Source: Telmatactis stephensoni
Lineage: Eukaryota; Cnidaria; Anthozoa; Actiniaria; Isophelliidae
Length of the DNA: 64,000 bases
NCBI GenBank assembly: GCA_029948255.1
Contig: JALIZF010001802.1
Location: 459,001-523,000, forward strand
Reading direction: 5' to 3'
Translations under genes and position numbers: made by a program
The notes under the pieces: model-generated
Seen by the model: the letters and a program-made list of their open reading frames with translations, nothing else
What the model was told of the DNA's origin: nothing
Database searches by the model: none
Shown here: piece by piece, positions 34,802 to 49,800 of the stretch
Layout: the number at the start of each line of letters is the position of its first letter
Numbering within the stretch: position 1 is the first letter of the stretch

Positions 34802-37800
34802 ATGGGTTCTCCTGATTCAAAGCAAGGTTTTCGTTTTGCTATCGACAGGGGTGGGACATTTACAGATTTGTATGTAGAATGTCCGAATGGAAAAGTCAGA
34901 ATTATGAAACTATTATCTGAAGATCCTGATAATTATGACGATGCTCCACTTGAAGGGATTAGACGAGTTTTGCATGAGGTAATTTTGAGCTTCAGGGCCA
35001 GTTGTTCTCGGTGGTTTTCTTTAGATTTAATGCTGGGTTAACGCTAATCGTCTTTCAAACAACCGGGCCCAGGCTTTTATTGACGATATGAACCATATTG
35101 AACATGTTAAATGGACTCACAGAAATACTGTAACTAGATGATAGAATTGTTATGTATGACTGGGAAAACGGCAAGGTCTCGGCATCACGATTATATTCGG
35201 CAGTCATTTCCAATGTTTTTATACAGACATCACAAAAAATCTGACAAACTAATAGTTAGTAATAGATTTTAAACCGAAGCTAAAGGAGGCTACTTCAAAC
35301 TTTCACTTTTTTGCTAACTTTCGTGTGCTCTTTTCAAATATTATATTGTTACTGTTTGATTAAAATATAAAATGTCACGCAAGGGGCGAAAAAATCTTGT
35401 TGAGAACCCGTGACATCGGAATCATAGTTTTGGACCTAGAAATAGAATGACTCGAATTTTTACCAGCTCAAGCCATCTCTAGCCATATGTACGGTGGCCC
35501 ACAAGTGCAATACAATGCGTGTAAATGCGTGTACGCGAGGGACATTTCTATTTCAAAAAAGATGGAAACGGAAAACTCTTCAAAAGTATTGGACCCGTGT
35601 ACCTTAGGGCCATTCGTTTTTCTGTGTATTTGGAAAATGAAAAAAGCTTCCAAATTCATTTTTGACGATTTTAAATCAAGAAAAACAATTCTTGACGTCA
35701 ATGCGTGTACAATGCGTGTACCTTAGGGCCATTCGTTTTTCTGTGTATTTGGAAAATGAAAAAAGCTTCCAAATTCATTTTTGACGATTTTAAATCAAGA
35801 AAAACAATTCTTGACGCCAGTTTTCGAATTTCATTTTCTTGAAAATTGAAAAATGAAAAATGAAAATCGAAAATTGAAATCCTTTTCAATCTTCAATATT
35901 TTGAAAATTGTAAAAGGAAATGGGTGCAAATCATTCCTGAGAGGGGGCGGGGAAGTTTTCAGCGAATGCCTGTGGGAGGAGGGGAAGGTCACTAGCGATA
36001 AAGCTTGTGTCTTTCGGTAAGATGGTGAAATGCAAGAATAATATGGAGGAAGATAAATCACAATCAAATGCTCATACCAGCCTTTCTGGAGAGTCGGCAA
36101 AAGCATACAAACAAGATAAAGTATTTATACAAACAATTTTCATTGTCCCACTGGTTCAGATCATTTGAAATGAGAGAATGTTTGAACATCAGTCAGTCAA
36201 AATGGCGAACAGTAACGAATGTAACAAGTAACACACAGAGATGGAGATTTTCTCAGCCTTTACAATGGACCGCAATGCGACAAGTTCTATCTGATGAACA
36301 TTCTTTAGCTATGCATTAACATCTCTCCTAAATATGCCACTGTTGGTAATAAATCGAGCTCATTCTTCGTTCGGAACAACAATCACTGTGTTTGGAGTTA
36401 TAAAAGTATTTACTAAGTCTCAGCGATATCGACATTCCCCCTCCCCCCCACAGGTATAGATATAAACCTACCCCACCCCTGTCATGAATAAATTATACCA
36501 TTTCCCTTTTTCAATTCTCAAAATATTGAAAATGAAAAAGGATTTCAGATTTCAAGTTTTGTTTTTCATTTTTCAATTTTCAAAAAAATGAAAATAGAAA
36601 ATTAGCATCAAAACCTGTTTTTCTAGGATGAAAATCGTCAAAAAATGAATTTGGAAGCTTTTTTCAATTTCCAAATTCACAGAAAAACGAATGGCCCTAA
36701 GGTACACGCATTGTGTACGCGAGGGACATTTCTATTTCAAAAAAGATGGAAGCGGAAAACTCTTCAAAAGTGTTGAATATCTGCGTTTTCAAAATTTGAA
36801 TGTTGATTTTTGTTGCTTATTTTTAATAAAAATCGAAAATTGAAAAAGGAAAGCGGAAAACTGAATTCTGATTTCAAATTTCTGAAATCCATTTTCCATC
36901 TTCAAATACTTTAAAATTTGAAAAAAAGAAATGGTAAAATTATTCATGACAGGGGGTAGGGTAGGTTTACACGAATACCCGTGGGTGGGAGGGGGAGAAG
37001 GGAGAAAGTCACGAAGTCACACTTAGTACTAAGGCTTAGTATACAGCTTATCTTCATTGAAAACAGCGACTCTCTGTTGTTTCCAGCGGAAAACGAGCTA
37101 ATACCGATACTAACAACTATGAGACTTGCTGATGGATACTTCAAGAGTGTTGAAATTTTCGTATAGCTGTCTATTGCAGTGGTTTAGAAAACCTCCTGAC
37201 CATAATTTTTAATAGTCTTTAGTAGTATAACTCATTAGAGTCGTTTCTGTCCGCCATTTTGAGTGTTTGGTGTTCAAACATTCTCTGGTTTCAAATAAAT
37301 TGAATTTGGATGCTGAAGACCGTTTTTATAGACACTTTATGTTTTGACGTGCATGACGACTCCTGCGGAATGACTCGCATGAGCATTTAACCGTGGTTTA
37401 TCTTCCTTAATATTTTTCTTATTTTTCACCCTCTTACAGAAAGCAAGCGTTACCACTAGTGGCCTACCTTACCCTCCCCCCACAGGTATTCGCTAAAACC
37501 TTCCCTACCCCCTGTCATGAATAATTTGTACCATTTCTTTTTTTCAAATTTCAAAATATTGAAGATGGAAAAAGGATTTCAGAAATTTGAAATCAGAAAT
37601 CAGTTTTCCGCTTTCCGGATTTTTATTAAAAATAAGCAACAAAAATCAACATTCAAATTTTGAAAACGCAGATATTCAATACTTTTGAAGAGTTTTCCGT
37701 TTCCATCTTTTTTGAAATAGAAATGTCCCTCGCGTACACAATGTGAATGCGTGTACGCGAGGGACATTTCTATTTCAAAAAAGATGGAAACGGAAACCTC

Positions 37801-40800
37801 TTCAAAAGTATTGAATATCTGCGTTTTCAAAATTTGAATGTTTATTTTTGTTGCTTATTTTTAATAAAAATCCGGAAAGCGGAAAACTGAATTCTGATTT
37901 CAAATTTCTGAAATCCTTTTTCCATCTTCAATATTTTGAAATTTGAAAAAACGAAATGGTACAAATTATTCATGACAGGGGGTAGGGAAGGTTTTAACGA
38001 ATACCTGTGGGGGGAGGGTAAGGTATGCCACTAGTGGTAACGCTTGCCTTCTGTAAGAGGGTGAAAAATAAGAAAAATATTAAGGAAGATAAACCACAGT
38101 TAAATGCTCATGCGAGTCATTCCGCAGGAGTCGTCATGCACGTCAAAACATAAAGTGTCTATAAAAACGGTCTTCAGTATGCAAATTCAATTTGTTTGAA
38201 ACCAGAGAATGTTTGAACACCAAACACTCAAAATGGCGGACAGAAACGACTCTAATGAGTTATACAACTAAAGACCATTTAAAAATTATGGTCAGGAGGT
38301 TTTCTAAGCCATTGCAATAGACAGCTATACGAAAACTTCAACACTCTTGAAGTATCCATCAGCATGCGCAAGTCTCAAAAACAACAGATAGTCGCTGTTT
38401 TCAATGAAGATAAGCTGTATACTACACCTCGTATACTAAGCCTTAGTACTAAGCGTGACTTCGTGACTTTCTCCCTTCTCCCCCACCCACCCACAGGTAT
38501 TCGTGTAAACCTACCCTACCCCCTGTCATGAATAATTTTACCATTTCTTTTTTTCAAATTTTAAAATATTGAAGATGGAAAATGGATTTCAGAAATTTGA
38601 AATCAGAATTCAGTTTTCCGCTTTCCTTTTTCAATTTTCGATTTTTATTAAAAATAAGCAATTAAATCAAAATTCAAATTTTGAAAACGCAGATATTCAA
38701 TATTTTTGAAGAGTTTTCCGTTTCCATCTTTTTTGAAATAGAAATGTCCCTCGCGTACACAATGCGTGTACCTTAGGGCCATTCGTTTTTCTGTGAATTT
38801 GGAAATTGAAAAAAGCTTCCAAATTCATTTTTTGACGATTTTCATCCTAGAAAAACAGGTTTGATGCTAATTTTCTATTTTCATTTTTTTGAAAATTGAA
38901 AAATGAAAAACAAAACTTGAAATCTGAAATCCTTTTTCATTTTCAATATTTTGAGAATTGAAAAAGGGAAATGGTATAATTTATTCATGACAGGGGTGGG
39001 GTAGGTTTTTATCTATACCTGTGGGGGGGAGGGGGAATGTCGATATCGCTGAGACTTAGTAAATACTTTAATAACTCCAAACACAGTGATTGTTGTTCCG
39101 AACGAAGAATGAGCTCGATTTATTACCAACAGTGGCATATTTAGGAGAGATGTTAATGCATAGCTAAAGAATGTTCATCAGATAGAACTTGTCGCATTGC
39201 GCGCGGTCCATTGTAAAGGCTGAGAAAATCTCCATCTCTGTGTGTTACTCGTTACATTCGTTACTGTTCGCCATTTTGACTGACTGATGTTCAAACATTC
39301 TCTCATTTCAAATGATCTGAACCAGTGGGACAATGAAAATAGTATAAATACTTTATCTTGTTTGTATGCTTTTGCCGACTCTCCAGAAAGGCTGGTACTT
39401 ATGAGCATTTGATTGTGATTTATCTTCCTCTATATTATTCTTGCATTTCACCATCTTACCGAAAGACAAGCTTTATCGCTAGTGACCTCCCCCTCCTCCC
39501 ACAGGCATTCGCTGAAACCTTCCCCGCCCCCTCTCAGGAATGATTTGCACCCATTTCCTTTTTCAATTTTCAAAATATTGAAGATTGAAAAGGATTTCAA
39601 TTTTCGATTTTCATTTTTCATTTTTCAATTTTCAAGAAAATGAAATTCGAAAACTGGCGTCAAGATTGTTTTTCTTGATTTAAAATCGTCAAAAATGAAT
39701 TTGGAAGCTTTTTTCATTTTCCAAATACACAGAAAAACGAATGGCCCTAAGGTACACGCATTGTACACGCATTCATTGTACACGCATTCTTCTCGTCCTT
39801 ACATTTATATTTAAACTTTATGCCCACATAAACATTTTTGAAAACTTGAAATCTGAAATCCTTTTTCATTTTCAATATTTTGAGAATTGAAAAAGGGAAA
39901 TGGTATAATTTATTCATGACAGGGGTGGGGTAGGTTTATATCTATACCTGTGGGGGGAGGTGGAATGTCGATATCGCTGAGACTTAGTAAATACTTTAAT
40001 ACCTCCAAACACAGTGATTGTTGTTCCGAACGAAGAATGAGCTCGATTTATTACCAACAGTGGCATATTTAGGAGAGATGTTAATGCGTAGCTAAAGAAT
40101 GTTCATCAGTTAGATAGAACTTGTCGCATTGCGGTCCATTGTAAAGGCTGAGAAAATCTCCATCTCTGTGTGTTACTCGTTACATTCGTTACTGTTCGCC
40201 ATTTTGACTGACTGATGTTCAAACATTCTCTCATTTCAAATGATCTGAACCAGTGGGACAATGAAAATTGTTTGTATAAATACTTTATCTTGTTTGTATG
40301 CTTTTGCCGACTCTCCAGAAAGGCTGACATGAGCATTTGATTGTGATTTATCTTCCTCTATATTATTCTTGCATTTCACCATCTTACCGAAAGACAAGCT
40401 TTATCGCTAATGACCTCCCCCTCCTCCCACAGGCATTCGCTGAAACCTTCCCCGCCCCCTCTCAGGAATGATTTGCACCCATTTCCTTTTTCAATTTTCA
40501 AAATATTGAAGATTGAAAAGGATTTCAATTTTCGATTTTCATTTTTCATTTTTCAATTTTCAAGAAAACGAAATTCGAAAGCTGGCATCAAGAATTGTTT
40601 TTCTTGATTTAAAATCGTCAAAAATGAATTTGGAAGCTTTTTTCATTTTCCAAATACACAGAAAAACGAATGGCCCTAAGGTACACGCATTCAGGGGGTA
40701 ATTGGTAATTGTCCAATTGTAAAGGCTTGAAAAAGTTGAAATGAAGATTTTTAAAGCATTTGCTTTGGTTTGTATATCTATACTCTAACCCTACTGTACT

Positions 40801-43800
40801 AAAAGACCGCATACATAGACCGAAAAGTTGTGCACTTGGTGAAGTACTAGTGGATGTACCTATACTACAAGTGATGGATCTTAGCCAATGCGCTTTCCTT
40901 TTGAATTCCAAACTGCTTACAAATGTAAATTTTCATTATTGATTTCCATTAAATGTTAACTGAAGGAAACTGGCATAAATTTCCGACCAGACCAGCCAAT
41001 TGATCCCTCATACATCGAATGGATACGAATGGGTACAACAGTAGCTACAAATGCTCTACTTGAGCGTAAAGGAGAGAGAATGGCTTTGGTTATAACCAAG
41101 GGATTCAGGGATCTTCTTCATATTGGTAACCAACAAAGACCCCAGATATTTGATCTGGTATGTCGACTCAGACTATATAGAAATAATATGTTGATATATA
41201 ATCTGTTATTTGTGCATTGTAGCAGCGGTTTAGAATTTAATCCTAGATCGGTCAAATCCGTCTTCTAGCGCTTGCGCACTAATTGTGGGACACTGTACTC
41301 TCACACACTTCCTCCGCATTCTATATTCTGTGCACACATATCTCAGCTTACTAGTTCATTTTTACAGTAGAAAGTTTGAAAGTTAGAGTTCGCAGAATAT
41401 CGAAAACCGCAGTACGTAACGTTGACCGAGCATTGAATGACACAGACACTCTTTCTTAATTTTGGCATGTAAATCATGCAGTGTTCAGATGGGTGGCATG
41501 GTTGGCCGAGCGGTTAGTGCGCCGGTCTTTCGCCGCTGTGGTCCGGGTTCGAGTCCCAGCTCGAGCGCCTGGATCATACGTGAATTGAGTTTGTTTGATG
41601 TGTTGTTCTCTACCATGCCACGAGAATTTTTTCTCCGGTTTTTCCTTCTTCAGCAAAAATCAACATGTGAGCTGAGTGATGTAAATGAAAAACCATGATC
41701 TAATGTAGAGATAGGGTGAGTGTGTGAGTATAGTGTCTCCCCAATTGGTGCGCAAATATACAGTTATTATAATCAAGGGCATACCTCCGCAGTGAAAGTA
41801 TTTGTTTTGTTCATTTAAAGCTCCCCGGTTAATTCGTTTTATTTCTTGCCTTGCTGTTACCAAAACTCTAGAGAATAAATAAAACGTACGCTCGGTCGAG
41901 GCTGTCGTTGAGCAAGATATAATTGTAAAATGGTCTATTGTATATACCCCAACAGAAAGTATTATGTCCTGAAGTCCTTTATGAAGAAATCATTGAGGTA
42001 GATGAAAGGGTTGTACCTGTACAACAAGACTCACTGCTGACAAAAGAATGGCCGGTTGTTCAAGGAATTTCAGGAGAAAAGGTTAGCTATACTGGATTCT
42101 CGAACATAGATCTTTAAATTATTCTGTAGCATATCTTGCCCAGCCTTTGGACTGTTTAGTCTTTAGAACTCGTCCCGGTCTCCTTTAGTTATTTTGAAGG
42201 ACCTAAGCTGTCGCTAGCGCTGACATCGAATGTATGAGAAATATTTGAAACTGAACTTTAGCGCATTCGTATGTAGGGGTAGTGGGAGTTAGAATAATTA
42301 ACCCCAAAGCGCGGGATGATACCTGACATCACGTGACACGCGTCCAGATAGACAGAAGTTGTGTGATTCTTATTCCGAGTTGTTTCTACGTTACACAGTT
42401 TGAGCTTTGGCAGGGTCTCGACAAAGAAGTCCTGAAGAAAGATTTAAAGGTCAGTATAACTCAAAGTCTACAAAACCAAGCTCGAAGAGAATTATGGGCA
42501 GAGCTAAGGATTCACTATTAGACGATCCAGTGTTAAGTTATTGTTGTAAATGAACAGCAAAGTCCAAATGCTAGTTATTATTACATCAGCATTAACTAAC
42601 TGAATGTTTGGCTTGTTTTGATGGAAACAGTGCTTATCGGCAGTACTAATGCAAATTTTACAACACTTGATACTAATCTCGCGATCTAATTGGTTGATTA
42701 GAGTGTGTCAATAAGAGGACAGACACACTACTGGCGCGTTTCGGTGCGCGCGCTCGTTCTGTTGCCCCATTTGAAAAGGAGTTTTTAACTTCTATCTCAA
42801 ATAATTTTTGTATAAAAGTTTGCACACTTTTGCAGTGAAACCCACTTGAGTTTTGAACATTTTATGACGTGAAGAGTGTGTCCATAAGAGGACAGACAAC
42901 TGAAAATCATCTTCAATTTGTTAACTTGAATATTGACAGAATGTACTAAAGAAAGGAATAAAAAGTCTAGCAGTTGTCTTGATGCACTCCTACATGTAAG
43001 TTGGTTGTCTACTAACCACTCGTGTTTTGTATTCTGATCTGACAACTTTCTTTGAAAAAAAAAACCCTTACATGCAGCTGATATTTGTACCAGCCCCGCC
43101 CACAAGGATGATTGACGGATGAGAAAAAATTATATCTAACGAAAGCTATTTTATTTTATTAATTTTTTATTTATTTTATTCGCCATTCATATAAGTTTAC
43201 AATAACAACAAACTTTTTTTTTTACAATATCTATAATAGAAAGGTGGCAAGGAGACCTCTTGAAGCCGTTAGGCTTATCAAGCTATTCGTAGTTCTCTGT
43301 TGTTTCTTTGTTTCTTTGTTACGTTTTGTTTTCGTTTTTGTTGTTTTCTTTTCTTTTCCCCTCTCTCTTGAAAAAAAGGCTTTTCCATAGACTTCAGTTA
43401 TTCAGCTGGGTTCCAAAAATGTTTTGTCAGTTTTGTCGATGATCCGGTTAGGTTCTAAACAGAAACTCGATTTCAACTGTACATTTTAAATCAACTAAGG
43501 CGGGAATTAAAAGTCGGCGACCCGCGTGAAGCAGACAAAAATCCCGCTAAAGAAATCTTGTTTAAGTAACTATATAACAACCTCACTATAGCACTGCCCG
43601 TATATTACAGTAAACAATTCAGTCTAGGTGATATTTTCCCCTACAGACCTCGCCTATCAATTATCGAATAATATTACAGTTATCTAATATTACAGTTGTA
43701 TATCGTAGAACAGTCCTGCTCGCGCGCTCTTAATAAAACCTTCGGAAAAAGTGACGTGATTGGGACCGCAGGAGCAAGGATGGCACAGTTGGTTAATGTG

Positions 43801-46800
43801 CGGCCTTCAGTGCTAGAGGTCCCGAGTTCAATCCCCAGTGACTTCACATCCTTATTTCGACTTTTTTCCTTTCCGTGTAGCTTTAATTAGCTTTAAATGC
43901 CCTTAAAACGGAGCACTGATGGAGAGAGGGGGTAGAGGGCGCACCTTCGAACGCTTGATACATGAGCCTTTGGCTCGGGAGACTGGGCAACCACTCCCCG
44001 CGATTTCGAAGTAAAACATTAGCTTTTGCCTTTTATTTTGCATGGCTTTCCTCGGATATGCTGGAAAAACACGTCCGGCCCTCCTGCTCCTTTCCGCACG
44101 CTATATTTATTTTTAACAGGGTCTTTTTATGACTTTTTAAGAAGAACGACCGCAACCACAACAAAACAACAACAAAAGGGTCATATGATAAACGTTCATC
44201 GACTGAGTTAGCTAGCTAGGTCAGGTCGCTGCGTTGGGTCCGTACGGCCATAACCTCGAGCCAAATCTTTTTTTCCGTCTAGCCCTCCCACTCAATCGAA
44301 AAGTACATACTAAATTAGTTCCTTAATATTTTATTAGATATAATGCCCATGAAAAAGAAGTCGGTCAGCTGGCAAAGGATCTTGGTTTTGAGCAAGTTTC
44401 ACTGTCGTCTGTTGTCATGCCAATGATGAGGGTTGTTCCTAGAGGATATACAGGTATAAAGACATGGGAGGGGAGGGGAAGGGAGGGAAGGGGGAAGGGA
44501 GGGAAGGGGGAAGGGGGAAGGGGAAAGGGGGAAGGGGAAAGGGGGAAGGGGAAAGGGGGAAGGGGAAAGGGAAGGGAATTCCCCTCACCTTTTCCTTCCT
44601 TTTCCCTCTCCCTCCCCACCCGTTGGGCCGGCCACGGAGGTTAATGCATATTTGAGTCCTGTCTCGCAAGTGTCACTCAATTTGTGGGTATTTAATTATA
44701 GCTTGTGCAGATGCCTACCTTACTCCATGTATCCAAAAATATGTATCTAGTTTCGTATCAGGATTCAAAAATGGACACAAGGTACCTTTTTGTCGTAAAT
44801 AGAGACCTGTTGTAGTCCTCCCTCCCTACCTTCAAACCCTATTGTCTCCCTCTTTTCTTTTTGCTCTTTCCCCTTTCTCTTTCTTACTCCCTTCCTTCTA
44901 TACTTCTTTTATTCCCCCTCTCTCTCGGGAGTATTCAGTTGTTCAATTGAACGTTAACAAGCGCTTTGATTCTTTTCTTGCAGGATTTGAATGTGCTATT
45001 CATGCAGTCAGATGGTGGTCTTACTCCACTCACCAGGTCCTTGTAAAACAATAGTACTAGCTCTTTTTTAAGAGCTTGGTTGCCATAGAAACGCCAGAAT
45101 CACTAAATTAAACAATGTGCAACCACCGCAGCGATCACATGGAAACCCAGCGATCGGGTTTGCTGAGGTTTTATTTATTTATTTTCATTTATTTATTGTT
45201 TAGTTATTTATCTTAGCCGGTGATTGCAGCGATCGTATGGAAACTCTTCGATCGTTACGATCCCTGAACACAGTTTTCTACGATCGTAACGATCATATGG
45301 AAACCACACTTTAGTCTTACATAAGAGTGGGAACTTAATTATGCATATTGGGTTAGTATTCTAAAGTTTAATTCCTTGGTTTAATTTAAAACTCGTCTTT
45401 TTTATATTAGATTTTGTGGATCAAAAGCTATTTTATCAGGACCTGCCGGAGGAGTGGTCAGTAGTATTCATTTATTTCTATGTTTTTATACGTGCACATG
45501 CAGTTAAACCTACAATAACGGCCAATTCTCCACAATAGCCATTTCCGTTCCCATTGATCCAATCCATACTTTTACTCTATATTGAAACCTCTGTACAACG
45601 ACCACCTCTCCACAATGGGCAACATTTTCTGTCCTCATGCACCATCGATCTGATCCATACATTTACTGTACAACGACCACCTCTCCACAATGGGCAATAA
45701 CATCTTCTTTCCTCACCATCGACCCCTTTTCCTTCACCTGATTGATTTTAGTCACGTGCGTTCCCTTGCGTGCTGTTCAAACAAACTGATCACGTACGCA
45801 AGTCGAAAAACTTGTGTCGAGCTGCGTCTCGTTTGAGGTCTAAATTAGCGCGCGCTGCTGCAAGAAATTGAGGGCAACATGGTTGTACCGGAGAGTTTTT
45901 GGTTTTTGAAGACTGTTTAAAAACCTGTAATATGTTGCAAAGTTGTACATCGCTTGCGCGCTATCTCATTATCATTGTCATCTCGACATTCTTATTTTAC
46001 CTCCAAGGTTGGTTATGCAATGACGACATATGGAAGAGAAACAAACAAACCAGTGATTGGTTTTGACATGGGAGGTGAGGATATCTCTCTATTTACAGAT
46101 TCTTCACTGCTTTGCCAAAGATATGTCATTAGTCTATTGTCAATATGATCCAGCACCAAGCGACATTTATTATAGGCTGTTAGCTGTATTGTTTTTAGGA
46201 CAATAACATGACTTTTGGAGGGCATATTGTTTATTTGTGGCCCGAGTAGCTTCATTTGCGCCCGAGCGCAGCGAGCAGCTATACTAGGCCGTGGCGCGAT
46301 GCCTTCTCTGCCAATCAGCAACAGGGCTGCAAATGTATTTACGGCCCGTCAAATTCAATTTTCGCCCGCTGAACGGCGCGTTTTCAAGAGGGCAGCTTGT
46401 TATTTGGCCTCGTATATTGATGATAATGCGAGGTCTCATTGACTAGCAACCCTTGTACAGATATTACGCCAAGCACATCTCAATGTTGGAAGTGTAGGTC
46501 TGACCACTTACCAGCACCACCACTTCTCTCCCCGAGTAGTTGTGTGGGTTATTTAACGCCCATCCAATGTAAGAGATCGAGTACCGCTATAGCCATCGTA
46601 AATATACCAGTGGCAAAGTTCATTTGATTTTACAGGTACATCTACTGACGTCTCTCGCTATGCTGGTCACTATGAACATGTATTTGAAACAACTACTGCT
46701 GGAATAACTATCCAGGCACCTCAGGTTAGCGTTAACTATGATACACGCCTACTAATCGTTTATACTCAGTACTAGCGGTGTAATTCAAATACTCTGGTAA

Positions 46801-49800
46801 ATAAAACCTTGAAAAGTCATTTGTACTCTTCACAAAGCTTTGGTAGATGGCTTCTCCTCATATGAAAGGAGATAGCAATAGAATGAGGACAAAGCGCATT
46901 TGAGATTCGCGATTCTGTGCCCGTTCAGTACGTCCCTCCAGTCATGTACCTTACTTTGTTGCTGAATTGAGTTCGATTCGGGGGAAAAGTGACGCTTGCA
47001 ATTGAATCAGTTCCCCACGACGGTTTTTTGGGGTTCGACAACATAATTTCGATCACGAAAGCCAATGTACCTGCACGTCGCATTATGCGAACAAGAGTTG
47101 CTCACCAGCATTACATTTTCAAAGTCTCTCCAAAAACAAGCTCTACAGTCGCTCACGTGAGCTAGTGGCCGGATGGCGTATGGAATGGCCCAGTGCTGGC
47201 AATTAAATGTTTTAAATAGAGGCCGTTAAGATTTTAAAGTTAGGAGAACGGCTTACTTGGGTCTGAAGTTGGGTCAAAAGTTTGGCGTTCTGATCTCTCA
47301 GTAATATTAGTGGTTCTAAGATAACTAGAAATCCTTAATCTAAAGTATCTTTTATTAATTATATTAACTGTATTCGCATGTTTAGCTGGACATTAATACT
47401 GTGGCTGCTGGAGGGGGCTCGAGGCTCTTTTTTAGAACAGGAACACCTGTTATAGGGCCAGAATCAGCAGGGGCTCATCCAGGACCCGTTTGCTACAGAA
47501 AAGGTCAGTAAGCACATCCCAATACAAGCTACCTAATTAGCCATTTCCCAGTCGAGTAGGGGACTGGGTACTAGTTTAAATATTTAATGCAGTTAATAAT
47601 TAGACCGCATGATGTAAAAGAGCATATCATATATTTGATGGTATTTGGCTGCATATTTCCACAGTAGTAACCTTTCAGAGATTCATAAAATTACAAGGGA
47701 ATGTATAGTTGACTGTCCCTCCAAACCATAATATTCACATATTTGAATGAATTTTGAATTTTGGGCGAAAAAGTACGACATTCCAGTAAACATGGCTAAT
47801 TAGTAAACGATCGATGGAGTTTAAAATACCCTTATCGGGCTATTCTACACAGTAACTTGTTGTTAATGGCTTCCACTGCTTAACGTACCTTACATATAAA
47901 TTTAGCGCGCACAATATTACTCGAAAGTGCGGAGTTCTGGTCCTTCTCACAACTTTCTACTGACTTTGACGCGCGATATTTTCCCATCTGGAGTGCCTTC
48001 AGTTTAGATAATTATCCACAGCGAACTAGTGGTAGGTAGACTGCTCATGTTTCAGTTGTCTTAGTATTTCGGTAGTTGAACATAATTTTGAAGAACGAGA
48101 TAGCCAGCCAAATATTCCGTGTCAACATAAAATTTCTTGCATTCGATATGCAAATGAATTTCAAGCCCAAAACACAGACATGCGCAGACAAATTGTACAC
48201 ATGCTGTTATGGGGTTTATTTCTTAATTGCATGAAATATTCAAACTAGTAACCAGTCCACTACTCGATTGGGAAATGGCTAATTAATTGGTTTGCTTATT
48301 TAACTTGATAGCTGTTGTTCTAGAAGTATTAACCGTATTTAAAATCTAAAGAACTTTCCTTTTTTGGCTGTTTATGTGGGGGGTCTCACGAGCGAAAGCG
48401 TTTGTATATGTACTAATTGGTCTTTTTGACTTCATTCTTTCAGATGGTCACCTAGCAGTGACAGATGTCAATCTCGTGCTTGGAAGACTCTTACCAGAGT
48501 AAGCTTGTTGGTACTTGACTATCACCTTCCACGGCTCCCTTTTTTGTAACTACAACTGTCGAATGACTATTTTTAGAGTGACGCAAAACTTCACGTAAGA
48601 TATTAGAGGTCAGTAAAGTTTTTCTTTCATTATAGATATTTTCCGCATATTTTTGGACCTAATGAAGACCAACCACTAGATAAAAAGGGGTCAATGAAAG
48701 CCTTCTCAAAATTTACCCAAGAGGTAAGGACGACAGTCGATGGATGGTTGATAGATCGACTGATCGACTGACTGACTGACTGACTGACTGACTGACTGAC
48801 TGACTGATTGAATGAGTGATCGAATAATCCATCCCTCCATCCATCCATCCTTCCTTTCGAATTCATTCGTCATTAGCCACTTTCATACCGTGAAGACTGG
48901 GCACGAGTCCCTTAAACTTTGATGATGGCAACACAAAACTTATGTAGTCAGAAAGAGCAAATCGAGCTGTATATAATCCCAAGGTTTGATGTTAATCGGA
49001 TATACATTGAAAGAGATACAGCAGTTCAAACATGCTAGATTTTACAAAGAAATGTATGGTTGTAGGGACAAATGTCCACAAATGTCCCTACAACCATACA
49101 TTTCCTTGTAAATTCTAGCATTTTTGCACGGCTGTTAGTGATCATTCAAATCGATTAACACCAAACTTCGGGATTTTATATAGCTCGATGTGCTCTTTCT
49201 GACCATATGAGTTTTGCGTCACCACAGGGAGCCCAAGCTCAATATTTGCATATTTATAGTAAATGTATGTGGCGATAAATCATCCTCCTTTTTTTCAACG
49301 TTTTGCAACAATCATGTCTTTTTTTTTACATAGATCTCTTAAGTTTGCCGCTTTCGTCCTTGTGGCTGAGTTTTAGCGCCATTTGAGCAGCCACAAGGAC
49401 GAAAGCGGGAAACTTAAGAGATCTATGTAAAAAAAAAAGACATGATTGTTGCAAAATGTTGAAAAAAAGGAGGATGATTTATCGCCACATACATTTACTA
49501 TAAATATGCAAATATTGAGCTTGGGCTCCCTGTGGCGTCACCATCGTCAAAATTTGAGGGACTCGTACCCAGTCTTCACGGTATGAAAGTGGCTAATCCC
49601 TCCATCCATCCATCCATCCTTTCGAATTCATTCGTCATTCGTTCGTCCGGTCATGCATTCATCTTCAATTCATGTTGACTTTTTCCATTTCCAGTCTATC
49701 AGCTTATCTAAGGTCTACATCATGAATATTTTGTTGTCATTTATATTTTCTAATTGACAATTGCTTTTGTTTTCCCTAGGTCAATGATTTTATATCAAGT

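Noticed and set aside
41507..41580. Possible tRNA gene
   Set aside because: A and B boxes are present, but the acceptor stem does not pair and a SINE body follows.
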